A stretch of DNA of 64,000 nt from Bacillota bacterium (GTDB taxonomy: Bacteria; Bacillota; Clostridia; Tissierellales; Sedimentibacteraceae): NCBI GenBank assembly GCA_023453025.1, contig JAEXUD010000008.1, forward strand, positions 124,001 to 188,000. Direction: 5' to 3'. The stretch's first letter is position 1, and the number at the start of each line of letters is the position of its first letter. The notes beneath the pieces were generated by a model. The model saw only the letters and a list, made by a program, of their open reading frames with translations. It searched no databases and was not told the origin of the DNA. Below are positions 1 through 7,444 of the stretch, piece after piece. The position numbers and the translations under genes are program-made.

Positions 1-262
1 CCAGTCCGCAGCCTAAATGCAGCACAATGCAGCCGGGATTTTTCTTAATAAAATAATCCGTGTAATCATCAATTATCACAGCCCTTAAGCTCATAAAAAT
101 TTGAATTTTTTTTGCAATTTTCAATTTTTTGAAATCATAATTCACACTTCGGATAATTTCCTCAGCTTTTTTGTCCTTTATAATCATATTGTTTTTGCTC
201 ATTAATGCCTTGCCGTACAAAGGGATAAACAAGGTCTCATTTACATTGCTCAATTTAACCAT
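1..262 (-). CDS. Class I SAM-dependent methyltransferase, LCM/TcmP-like (C-terminus cut by window)
   Basis: Reading from an ATG at 262 the frame stays open to the window edge, giving the first 87 residues. An RBS-like GGAGAA lies seven bases upstream. The last visible residues read CIVLHLGCGL, which matches motif I (the SAM-binding glycine-rich loop) of the leucine carboxyl methyltransferase / TcmP-like family. In those proteins an N-terminal helical part precedes a motif of this kind. A TATAAT-like -10 lies at 292-297 on the same strand, so the gene probably starts its own transcript. The methyl acceptor cannot be told. The family call rests on one motif plus general layout, because most of the protein is outside the window. 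Confidence 0.6.
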   Translation of the reverse strand, partial: MVKLSNVNETLFIPLYGKALMSKNNMIIKDKKAEEIIRSVNYDFKKLKIAKKIQIFMSLRAVIIDDYTDYFIKKNPGCIVLHLGCGL

Positions 263-364
263 ATCTTTCTCCGGATATTAAAATTTGTTATATTATACCC
301 ATTCTCTGGCTTTATATAAGACATAACTCTTTTAAGGAGCATCTTCAATTTGTTTTTCAAGCTC

Positions 365-586
365 TTATAAATCCATTTTATTCAAAACATCTCTCAATAT
401 CTTTGCTTCTTCCTTGCTGAGCGTTACTCCTTTTCCCATCCTTTCATGCTCAGGAGACCATTCTCTTATATCAACCTTTGGCTCCCTGTCATTCCAGCTC
501 ACCATGTTTACTTCCTTTGTCCAGCCTCTTGACGATTCAGAAAGAACAGCAAGCTCATCTGTAATTTCATATTTAATATCTGCCAT
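365..586 (-). CDS. YdbC/PC4-like small ssDNA-binding protein
   Basis: A 73-residue protein with the layout of the bacterial PC4 (p15 coactivator-like, YdbC) family. An N-terminal beta-rich part (IKYEITDELAVLSES, then GWTKEVNMVSWNDREPKVDIR) is followed by a helix (LSKEEAKILRDVLNKM). The pattern of a beta-sheet with 'REW.P....MGKGVTLS' before the helix is typical. Known members bind single-stranded DNA as dimers; the cellular role is poorly defined. The gene stands alone between the methyltransferase and the aminotransferase, with short AT-rich spacers on both sides. Start ATG at 586 follows an AAGGAGCAATT ribosome binding site. Confidence 0.75.
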   Translation of the reverse strand: MADIKYEITDELAVLSESSRGWTKEVNMVSWNDREPKVDIREWSPEHERMGKGVTLSKEEAKILRDVLNKMDL

Positions 587-639
587 AATTGCTCCTTATT
601 TTTTTATTTTAATTAATTTTATCAAATAATTGTAAATAA

Positions 640-1815
640 TCAAGGGTGATATTTTTTAAATATGCTTACCTTTTCAATTCTGTCGAAGGCTTCCTTCAAT
701 ACATCCTTGTTCACTGTGCATGCAATACGAATGTAGCCCTCGCCGCTGTTTCCAAAAGCATTTCCCGGCAGAACAAGCACATGTGCCTCATTAAGGAGTA
801 TATCTGCCGCTGCTTCAGACGTAAGTCCTGAATCCTTAATGCTTGGAAACAGATAAAATGTCCCCATAGGAGGATAGATAACATGCATATTGTGTATCTT
901 GTTGATTCTTTCAGCTGCATAAAATATTCTGCTCTTAAACTCTTCAATAATCTTCGGCTGAATTTCTTTTCTGTGTCTAAGGGCATGTATCGCAGCTCTT
1001 TGTGATATGGAGGGAGCAGTAAATACAACATTCTCATTTATTTGCTGCACTACCTCGATAATGTAATCCGGTGCTATTATATTTCCTATCCTCCAGCCGG
1101 TCATAACAAAATTTTTTGAAAATGAATTTATTGTTATGGTTCTTTCCTTCATTCCCGGCAGTGAAGCAATAGGTAAAAAAGGCTGCTCAAAGCTGAATGC
1201 AGTATAAATATCATCTGCAATAACAATTAAATCATACTTTTTGGATATATTTGCTATAATGTTCATTGATTCAATTGTCAGGCAGCATCCTGTAGGATTT
1301 GACGGTGTATTGATTATGATGGCTTTGGTTCTTTCATTGATCAGTTCTTCAAGTCTTTCTTTGTTTATTTGATAATTTTCATTTTCATAGGTTGGATACT
1401 CTATCGGCACACCTCTTGCCAGCCTCACCTGGTGAGGATATGGAGTGAAGAACGGAGACTGTATTATTACCTCATCTCCATCGTCTATAATAGTTTCCAA
1501 TGTCAGATACATAGCATGGCAGCCTGAGGTTGTCACAAATATTTCCTTGTCCTTCACATCCATGTTGTATTCTTTCTTGTAAAATTTGCAGATTTCAGAC
1601 TTTAACTCCGCATCGCCGCTGAAATCGGTGTACTTGGTATGCCCGTTGTGAGCATCCCTGAAGGCACTGTCAATTATCGTGTCCGGGGTTGTCAAATCCG
1701 GGTCGCCAAGACTCAAGTTAATTAAATCATCAAATGTCTTGGCAAGCTCAGCAGACTTTCCCATTGCAGTGCTGTCTTCGGTCCAATATCTTTTTGCAAT
1801 AAATTTATTTTTCAT
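640..1815 (-). CDS. PLP-dependent aminotransferase, class I/II (fold type I)
   Basis: A 391-residue aspartate-aminotransferase-fold enzyme. The PLP lysine is K234 in SFSKNFVMTGWRIG. The NPTG motif (residues 173-176) and DDIY (201-204) bind the cofactor, and the carboxylate-binding arginine is in the C-terminal YIRIA stretch. The full family length is present. An AGGTGAAG ribosome binding site precedes the ATG. It begins 7 bases after a second aminotransferase on the same strand, so the two are very likely co-transcribed. Substrate specificity cannot be read from sequence. The neighbouring permease/dehydrogenase cluster is separated by a terminator hairpin, so any functional link is inference. 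Confidence 0.85.
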   Translation of the reverse strand: MKNKFIAKRYWTEDSTAMGKSAELAKTFDDLINLSLGDPDLTTPDTIIDSAFRDAHNGHTKYTDFSGDAELKSEICKFYKKEYNMDVKDKEIFVTTSGCHAMYLTLETIIDDGDEVIIQSPFFTPYPHQVRLARGVPIEYPTYENENYQINKERLEELINERTKAIIINTPSNPTGCCLTIESMNIIANISKKYDLIVIADDIYTAFSFEQPFLPIASLPGMKERTITINSFSKNFVMTGWRIGNIIAPDYIIEVVQQINENVVFTAPSISQRAAIHALRHRKEIQPKIIEEFKSRIFYAAERINKIHNMHVIYPPMGTFYLFPSIKDSGLTSEAAADILLNEAHVLVLPGNAFGNSGEGYIRIACTVNKDVLKEAFDRIEKVSIFKKYHP

Positions 1816-1822
1816 TCTTCAC

Positions 1823-2944
1823 CTATATTTCTCTTAATAATTCAGCAAATTTATCAAGTCCGACCCTTAGTGTTTTTGAATCAAATGCATATCCGATTCT
1901 CACACAGTTTTCCATTTCAAAGCATGAACCCGGTGTAAAAAGAACACCTTTTTCTCTCAATAATTTTACACACAAGTCATAAGAAGGCATTTTTTTATTA
2001 TAATAAACAAGCGCTGTTGTTCCGGCCACGGGCTTGATATAGTGAACCTCCGGTGTCTCCTGAACCCACTGGTCCAGAATTGCCCGGTTTTTCAGTAAAA
2101 TATTCCTGTTCCTCTCAAATATTTTTTCTTTGTTGGAAAGTGCCATGGATGCGAACAAATCATCCATCACTCCGCAGCTGATTGTGTCATAGTCTCTTCT
2201 TTCCAGACACGCTTTAATTACCTCTTCGCTTCTTGAAGCAATCCATCCCATGCGAAGCCCGGCCAGTGAAAAAATCTTGGACATGCTGCCTACGGAAATT
2301 CCCTTTTCATACAAGTCAACAATTGATGGCATATAGCTTCCGTCCTCGGATATGCCTCTGTAAACCTCATCTGACAATATGTACGCACCAACACCTTTGG
2401 CAATTTCTGCGATTTCTTTCATTTCACTTTCAGGAATCCACGAACCTGTCGGATTGTCAGGATTATTTATGGTAATCATTTTAGTTTTTTCATCAACTAA
2501 GCTTTTTAACAACTCCAAATCAGGCAAAAATTTATTTTCGGGTGTCAGCTGCAATATTCTCACTTCCGCACCGATTGATTCAGGTATTGAATAGTGCTGC
2601 TGGTATGTTGGCATTACAGACACCATATTATCACTTGGTTCAATCATGGAAACAATGACCATGTTATTGGCACCGACAGCGCCGTGAGTAGGAATAACCT
2701 GTTCAGCCTTGATATTTTTATACAGTCCTGCAACACCGTTTAAAAATTCAGGAGAACCATATATATGGCTGTAGGTCATCCTTTTGTCCTTTAATGAAGC
2801 CAGGTATTCCTCCGGTTTATAGCCTGAAAGTTCTGTCAGCTCACCTAATGTCATAGAATCAATACAAGTTTCTCCTAAATTATAAACCGCATCATTTTCA
2901 AACTCATTCATCCACTGCTCAACCTTAAAAGTTTTTATCTTCAT
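1823..2944 (-). CDS. PLP-dependent aminotransferase, class I/II
   Basis: A 373-residue aminotransferase when started at ATG 2944. A TTG two codons upstream is possible, but the AGGTGG ribosome binding site is spaced 7 bases from the ATG. The PLP lysine is about K223 (GSMSKIFSLAGLRMGW). NPDNPTG and LSDEVYRG carry the other cofactor contacts. It differs clearly from the following aminotransferase, for example in the lysine region, so the pair is not a recent duplication. First gene of a probable two-gene transcript. It might act on an amino acid whose 2-oxoacid feeds the ferredoxin-dependent oxidation seen elsewhere in the window, but that is only inference. Confidence 0.85.
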   Translation of the reverse strand: MKIKTFKVEQWMNEFENDAVYNLGETCIDSMTLGELTELSGYKPEEYLASLKDKRMTYSHIYGSPEFLNGVAGLYKNIKAEQVIPTHGAVGANNMVIVSMIEPSDNMVSVMPTYQQHYSIPESIGAEVRILQLTPENKFLPDLELLKSLVDEKTKMITINNPDNPTGSWIPESEMKEIAEIAKGVGAYILSDEVYRGISEDGSYMPSIVDLYEKGISVGSMSKIFSLAGLRMGWIASRSEEVIKACLERRDYDTISCGVMDDLFASMALSNKEKIFERNRNILLKNRAILDQWVQETPEVHYIKPVAGTTALVYYNKKMPSYDLCVKLLREKGVLFTPGSCFEMENCVRIGYAFDSKTLRVGLDKFAELLREI

Positions 2945-3100
2945 ATCCAAACCACCTTTTAATTATTTTATTAATTATAATATATGAATTATTATTTATC
3001 CATAAATAAATGTGTAAAAAAAAGAGAATTTACCTCGAGAGATGAAATTCGGCGGCTTAATACGGGTTGATTCATAAAAATCCGGATGGTATAAAATAAT

Positions 3101-3132
3101 GAGGATGGTATTTTTTCAAAAATACCATCCTC
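3101..3132 (-). terminator. Intrinsic terminator after the GntP-type permease gene
   Basis: A perfect 15-bp stem (GAGGATGGTATTTTT and its complement) with a two-base loop lies downstream of the permease. It is followed on the minus strand by an AT-rich tail. A partial direct copy of the arm (GGATGGTAT) sits at 3084-3092. The hairpin separates the dehydrogenase/permease transcript from the aminotransferase pair. The rest of 2945-3249 is AT-rich spacer, with a possible -10 (TATAAT on the minus strand, 2974-2979) for the aminotransferases. Confidence 0.75.
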
Positions 3133-3249
3133 ATATGTTGATACAATCTTATTGCTGTATTTTAAAATTAATATAATCTATGCCTTTATTTTGCCTCTAT
3201 TTTGCCCTATAAATAAATTTGTCAAAAGTTATTTTCCTGATACTTTATT

Positions 3250-4557
3250 TTACAATCCTAATGCAATTACTACAGCTGTACATGCGATAATAAAAACTAA
3301 AGGTATTAAAACCGTAGTAACGAATACAAATCTGTAACCCTGCTTGTGATTCAATCCCAGCCAGCCGAACATTAAGAACAAAGCGCTTGAGTGAGGAAGT
3401 GAATCCAAGGTTCCTGCCGCTATTGAAGTCAATCTGTGCATATATTCCATGTTTGCTCCGCTGGACAGGAATAATTGAGAGAATGTTTCCATGGTAATTC
3501 TCACACCGCCTGATGAAGAACCGGTGATACCTGATATAATAGCAGTTGCTGATACTCCTGTTATATATGGATTCATATTGAAGCCTGTTATCCAGGCAAC
3601 AACATCCTGGAATGCAGGTGAATTTTGAACCAGCCCGCCAAAGGCAACAACTGCACACGGTCCTGCAATAGCTCCTATTGCTCCGCCCAAGCCTTTATTT
3701 ATCATCTCTTTTTTGTCTTCTATCCTGTCCCAGTTAAATATCAGTGCTATTACTGATGCAACTACCATTGCCAGCACAACTGATGCAGATGACGGCATGG
3801 CATTTCTTAATGAAATAATTGTAACAACAACTACTATTAAAGGAATGAAAGATTTAGTAGCTGACGGAAGCTGACTTCTTTCAATTTGATACATCGTAGG
3901 ATCAGTGCCTTCAATGTATGTGAAGTGTTCTCCCGCAGCTTTAAGTCTTTTTTCTTCCCATTTTAAATACGCATATTCAACAACGAACATCAATATACCG
4001 ACAATGATACTAAATACAGGAGCTGCTGTAAGTGTTGTGCCTAAATAAGATGCCGGAACCACATTTGTTAATTGAGGAGAGCCTGGCAGCACAGTCATTG
4101 TATATGCAGCTGAACCCGCAAGTAAAGGTCCCATGGCAAGGCGTCTGGGAATATCTGCCTCTTTAAATAATACCATTATTATAGGACTTACAGCAAATAC
4201 AACAACGAATAAGCTGATGCCTCCATATGTTAATGCCGATGTTGCAAGAAGAACAACAAGCATCGCTCTGCCTTTTCCAAACCAATCAATGAACTTATAA
4301 CCTATAGATACTGCTGCGCCTGTGTCTTCCATTATTTTCGCATATAATGCCGAAGAAGCAAATATTAAAAAATATGATTTGAAAAACCCAATATATCCAT
4401 TCATATAATATTCAGAGAAGGATTCCCATAAACCCATCTTGTTTGTTATAATTACCACTAATCCAGCCGTGATAGTAAGCGGTAAGGCTCCTACACCTTT
4501 ATAAGCTAAAACAGCAAGGATGGCAATTGCTACTAATAAACCCATTATTCCAATCAT
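3250..4557 (-). CDS. GntP-type permease for an organic (hydroxy)acid
   Basis: A 435-residue polytopic membrane protein with about a dozen hydrophobic segments. It has the GntP/ion-transporter superfamily look: an early GVGALPLTITAGLVV stretch and internal loops such as GSPQLTNVVPASYLG and GITGSSSGGVRITME. GntP-family members are proton symporters for gluconate and related hydroxy acids. It lies 118 bases downstream of the ketopantoate-reductase-like gene, on the same strand, with no terminator seen between them. Both would therefore be read from the sigma-54 promoter at about 5.75 kb. This suggests import of the acid metabolised by the divergent cluster; the substrate itself is unknown. Confidence 0.75.
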   Translation of the reverse strand: MIGIMGLLVAIAILAVLAYKGVGALPLTITAGLVVIITNKMGLWESFSEYYMNGYIGFFKSYFLIFASSALYAKIMEDTGAAVSIGYKFIDWFGKGRAMLVVLLATSALTYGGISLFVVVFAVSPIIMVLFKEADIPRRLAMGPLLAGSAAYTMTVLPGSPQLTNVVPASYLGTTLTAAPVFSIIVGILMFVVEYAYLKWEEKRLKAAGEHFTYIEGTDPTMYQIERSQLPSATKSFIPLIVVVVTIISLRNAMPSSASVVLAMVVASVIALIFNWDRIEDKKEMINKGLGGAIGAIAGPCAVVAFGGLVQNSPAFQDVVAWITGFNMNPYITGVSATAIISGITGSSSGGVRITMETFSQLFLSSGANMEYMHRLTSIAAGTLDSLPHSSALFLMFGWLGLNHKQGYRFVFVTTVLIPLVFIIACTAVVIALGL

Positions 4558-4675
4558 ATTAGACCTCTTTTCTAATTTTATAATAACCTTAAAAAAATTA
4601 CATAATGATTAATGAATACAAAGCTCATAAAAAATTTTAATTTCTTCCATTATTATTAATAATAAGCTGCTGATA

Positions 4676-5704
4676 TTATTCTTTAAATTCCGGTATGTTA
4701 AAGAATTTTAGATTTTCCATGCTTAATGGAAGTTCCTTGTTCTCTATTCCTTTGATTACTTTAACGGCGATATCATTAAACGGAGTAGGAATTCCATATT
4801 TTTTACCCTGTTCAACAACAAATCCGTTAATCATGTCGACTTCAGTCTTTTTACCCTTTTCCAGATCCTGAAGCATGCTTGCTTTTGCTGTTCTTTTATC
4901 AGCATAAAATTTTCTGAAGCATCTTTGAGATAATGCATAATCCTCATAAGTGTCAACCTTGCCCCAATCTCTCATATCCATTCCCATAACATCTTCAAAT
5001 TGAACTCCTGCCGCACCGCAAATCTCTACTATTTCTTTTGCTATAAGACCCAGGCATGCACTTGCCTTTAAATTGTTGAGCACATCGCCGAACACTGAGC
5101 CTGTAACTGCCGACATTCCGCTCATGCAGCTGTTGCAGATTAATTTAGACCAACGCGCACCCATTAAATTCTCAACAATATTTACAGGTCCCATATGCTC
5201 AAGAACTCCTGCTACCTTCTTAATTCTTTCGGTAATCTTGCCGTCTATTTCACCTATATCAAATAAAATATCTCCAGAAGTAACATCTTGTGTTACCTCT
5301 GAAACTCCCGGGCTTATAAATGTCGCTCCCCAAAGCACAGTACCGCCTACAGTCCTGTCTCCTCCTATATACTCTGATACACTGTATTCAGGAACACCAT
5401 TCTGCAATGTACAAACCACACTGTCATCATTAAGGAATTTCTTAAGGTGTGGCAGAGCCTCAGAATTTGCTGTTTGTTTAGTAAACAGAAATACTATATC
5501 ATATTTCCCTTCCATTTGTTCAGGAGTAATCGCTTTCACAGGCACTGTGATATCAACACAGCCTATTATATGTGCTCCCTTGTTATTCAAAGCCTCTACA
5601 TGTTCCTTATAGTTGTCAATCAATTCGACATCAATGCCGCCTTTGTTTAAAAAGGCGCCCATTACCGTTCCCATTGATCCGCAGCCATAAATTGCTACTC
5701 TCAT
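4676..5704 (-). CDS. Ketopantoate reductase-family dehydrogenase (PanE/ApbA-like)
   Basis: A 342-residue NAD(P)-dependent dehydrogenase. The N-terminal Rossmann motif GCGSMG (residues 7-12) and the C-terminal ApbA_C domain are both present. The family's catalytic lysine is in ARWSKLICNS, and the substrate-binding glutamate region reads KTEVDMINGFVVEQGKKYGI. It is about 40 residues longer than biosynthetic PanE. It is not next to pantothenate genes but divergent from a beta-keto acid cleavage enzyme. It therefore more likely interconverts a hydroxy acid and keto acid in a catabolic route. A GGAGG site precedes the ATG, and a perfect -24/-12 promoter lies 44 bases upstream of the start. Confidence 0.8.
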   Translation of the reverse strand: MRVAIYGCGSMGTVMGAFLNKGGIDVELIDNYKEHVEALNNKGAHIIGCVDITVPVKAITPEQMEGKYDIVFLFTKQTANSEALPHLKKFLNDDSVVCTLQNGVPEYSVSEYIGGDRTVGGTVLWGATFISPGVSEVTQDVTSGDILFDIGEIDGKITERIKKVAGVLEHMGPVNIVENLMGARWSKLICNSCMSGMSAVTGSVFGDVLNNLKASACLGLIAKEIVEICGAAGVQFEDVMGMDMRDWGKVDTYEDYALSQRCFRKFYADKRTAKASMLQDLEKGKKTEVDMINGFVVEQGKKYGIPTPFNDIAVKVIKGIENKELPLSMENLKFFNIPEFKE

Positions 5705-5745
5705 TTTTCATGCCTCCTCATATTTTTAAAAGTGCAACTATAATA

Positions 5746-5763
5746 CAGCAAAAACTATGCCAA
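5746..5763 (-). promoter_or_regulatory. Sigma-54 (-24/-12) promoter for the dehydrogenase/permease genes
   Basis: On the minus strand the sequence reads TTGGCATAGTTTTTGCTG. The -24 GG is at 5761-5760 and the -12 GC at 5749-5748, separated by exactly 10 bases. All core positions of the RpoN consensus match. The expected start of transcription is near 5736. It is one of a divergent pair of such promoters sharing the 5705-5975 intergenic region. Confidence 0.85.
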
Positions 5764-5810
5764 TACTAAAAAACATATAAATTGCTTGTTTTTAAAAATT
5801 CATACCGGAA

Positions 5811-5900
5811 TTTTGCGCAAAACATCTACACTTTTAATCAATAAATGATTAAATTTTCTACAATTTAAAATAAGCAAAATTTGTTTTTCGCTTATTTTAA
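5811..5900. promoter_or_regulatory. Three palindromes between divergent sigma-54 promoters (candidate activator sites)
   Basis: The region holds TTTTGCGCAAAA (5811-5822), TTTAATCA/TGATTAAA around a five-base centre (5833-5853), and 11-base arms TTAAAATAAGC/GCTTATTTTAA with a 14-base spacer (5865-5900). Sigma-54 activators bind inverted repeats about 80-150 bases upstream of the start. The first two palindromes lie 80-125 bases from both predicted start sites, so one site could serve both directions. The likely binder is the PAS-AAA+-Fis protein encoded at 7445-8842. Which palindrome is used cannot be told. Confidence 0.55.
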
Positions 5901-5912
5901 TCAATCCAAAGG

Positions 5913-5930
5913 TTGGCATGAAGATTGCTA
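5913..5930 (+). promoter_or_regulatory. Sigma-54 (-24/-12) promoter for the BKACE/MaoC genes
   Basis: The sequence TTGGCATGAAGATTGCTA has GG at 5915-5916 and GC at 5927-5928 with a 10-base interval, a full match to the RpoN consensus core. The predicted start is near 5940, giving a leader of about 36 bases before the ATG at 5976. Confidence 0.85.
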
Positions 5931-5975
5931 TATTTACCAGTATAGATATTACAACATTTTTATGGAGGAAATATA

Positions 5976-6824
5976 ATGAGTGACTTAAAAAATAAAAGAG
6001 TAATTTCAGTAGCCATTACAGGTTCATGGCCGACCAGGAAAGACAACCCCAATTTATCAATAACACCTCAGGAAATTGCAGATGATGTTTATGAAGCATG
6101 GAAAGCAGGCGCTGCCATAGCACATATACATGTCAGAAATGATGATGGAACACCATCTACCGATTTTGCTAAATACAAGGAAACTATTGGTTTGATACGT
6201 GCTAAAAAGGACTGTGATATTTGTATTAATATTACCAGCTCGGGAAGTGTCGGTTTTGGAGATGCAGAGAGAATCTATCCTTTACAGCAGCTTTTACCTG
6301 AAATGGCTTCTTATGACTGCGGAACATTAAACTGGCAGCACAGAACAGTTTTTGAAAACACTCCGCCATTTTTAGAAAAGCTGGGCCTGGCACTCCAGGA
6401 GTCAAATATAAAACCGGAAATTGAAATTTTTCACGCCGGAATGGTTTATGAAGCTTTATATTATTTAAAGAAGGGAATATTAAAAGCACCTCTTCATTTT
6501 CAATTCGTTCTCGGATGTCCGGGCGGCATGACCAGCACTATAGAAAATCTTGTTTTTCTTAAAAGCTTAATACCGGAAGGATCTACCTGGGCTGCCTGCG
6601 GAATAGGCAGCGGTCACATGCCTATTATGATGGCTGCAATTGCAATGGGCGGACATCTGCGTGTTGGCATGGAGGACAATGTAATGTATCATAAGGGAGT
6701 ACCTGCCGAATCTAATGCACAGTTTGTTGCTCGTGCGAAAAGATTGCTTGAAGAAGCCGGATATGAAGCCGCAACTCCTGATGAAGCACGTCAGATTTTC
6801 GGTCTTACAAGGAAGGTATTTTAG
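5976..6824 (+). CDS. Beta-keto acid cleavage enzyme (BKACE / Kce family)
   Basis: A 282-residue TIM-barrel enzyme of the family first described as 3-keto-5-aminohexanoate cleavage enzyme. These enzymes condense a beta-keto acid with acetyl-CoA and release acetoacetate plus a new acyl-CoA. The zinc-binding HxH is visible in AHIHVRNDDG (about residues 49-56). The conserved GTLNW, GCPGG and RVGMEDN stretches are also present. A GGAGGAAATATA ribosome binding site precedes the ATG. No other lysine-fermentation genes (kdd, kal, kam) are nearby. The substrate is therefore probably a different beta-keto acid, supplied by the divergent dehydrogenase and permease. Confidence 0.88.
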   Translation: MSDLKNKRVISVAITGSWPTRKDNPNLSITPQEIADDVYEAWKAGAAIAHIHVRNDDGTPSTDFAKYKETIGLIRAKKDCDICINITSSGSVGFGDAERIYPLQQLLPEMASYDCGTLNWQHRTVFENTPPFLEKLGLALQESNIKPEIEIFHAGMVYEALYYLKKGILKAPLHFQFVLGCPGGMTSTIENLVFLKSLIPEGSTWAACGIGSGHMPIMMAAIAMGGHLRVGMEDNVMYHKGVPAESNAQFVARAKRLLEEAGYEAATPDEARQIFGLTRKVF

Positions 6825-6828
6825 TAAT

Positions 6829-7245
6829 ATGACCGGTTTAAAAATCAGCGAATTACAGGTAGGACAAAAAGCAGCCTTTACAAAAACAATAACTGAAACA
6901 GATGTTTATTTATTTGCAGGTATAAGCGGCGATATCAATCCTGCACATTTAAATGAAGATTATGCAAAAAACACCTTATTCAAAGGGAGAATTGCCCACG
7001 GTATGCTAACTGCATCATTAATTTCAGCAGTGATAGGTGTACAGCTTCCGGGACCGGGCACTATATATTCTTCTCAGACGCTTAATTTTTTAGCTCCCGT
7101 ACGTTTCGGAGATACAATCACCGCAACTGTGGAAATAGAAGAAATTTTCCCGCAAAAAAACAGAGTGAGCTTGAAAACATACTGCACAAATCAGGACGGT
7201 ATTGTTGTTACGACCGGTGAAGCGCTTGTTTTACCTCAAAAATAA
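6829..7245 (+). CDS. MaoC-type (R)-specific enoyl-CoA hydratase
   Basis: A 138-residue hot-dog fold protein. The hydratase signature GISGDINPAHLNEDYA holds the catalytic Asp-His pair, followed by RIAHGMLTASLIS. An in-frame ATG exists upstream at 6715, but it lies inside the cleavage-enzyme gene. The start at 6829 is 4 bases after that gene's stop, follows a GGAAGG site, and gives the normal family length. Co-transcribed with the cleavage enzyme from the sigma-54 promoter, it would hydrate or dehydrate the acyl-CoA produced. Confidence 0.85.
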   Translation: MTGLKISELQVGQKAAFTKTITETDVYLFAGISGDINPAHLNEDYAKNTLFKGRIAHGMLTASLISAVIGVQLPGPGTIYSSQTLNFLAPVRFGDTITATVEIEEIFPQKNRVSLKTYCTNQDGIVVTTGEALVLPQK

Positions 7246-7304
7246 ATAATTATTTTACAAATAGTGAACTCGTTAAGCTAAAGCTGAACATCATTGAATA
7301 GGTA

Positions 7305-7388
7305 CCCCCGCTTGTAAAAGTGGGGGCATAATAATTGATATAAAAAAGATATTGCCAAATTTCTGATTAGTTTTGGAATATCTTTTTT
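7305..7388 (+). terminator. Two consecutive hairpins ending the BKACE/MaoC transcript
   Basis: The first hairpin (7305-7326) has arms CCCCCGCTT/AAGTGGGGG with a four-base loop and one wobble pair. The second (7342-7388) pairs GATATT and CCAAA with TTTGG and AATATC and ends in a run of seven T. The second is a good intrinsic terminator, so the activator gene downstream needs its own promoter. Confidence 0.75.
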
Positions 7389-7410
7389 TATAGAATCACA
7401 TATTAAACTA

Positions 7411-7419
7411 TGCTATAAT
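7411..7419 (+). promoter_or_regulatory. Extended -10 promoter of the sigma-54 activator gene
   Basis: TGCTATAAT carries a consensus -10 hexamer with an upstream TG. No good -35 is seen 17 bases upstream (TAGAAT). The start of transcription would fall near 7426, just before the GGAGG ribosome binding site. Confidence 0.5.
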
Positions 7420-7444
7420 TGTTATACTGTTCAGGAGGATAATG

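Noticed and set aside
4676..5704. Annotation as pantothenate-pathway panE
   Set aside because: The fold matches, but length is 40 residues above normal and the sigma-54 catabolic context with a permease and BKACE argues for another hydroxy/keto acid; symbol withheld.
5865..5900. Transcription terminator in the divergent sigma-54 region
   Set aside because: No T-run follows and no gene ends here; the inverted repeat fits a protein binding site better.
5976..6824. Calling the cleavage enzyme kce of lysine fermentation
   Set aside because: None of the other lysine-fermentation genes is present around it; the family is broad and the substrate unproven.
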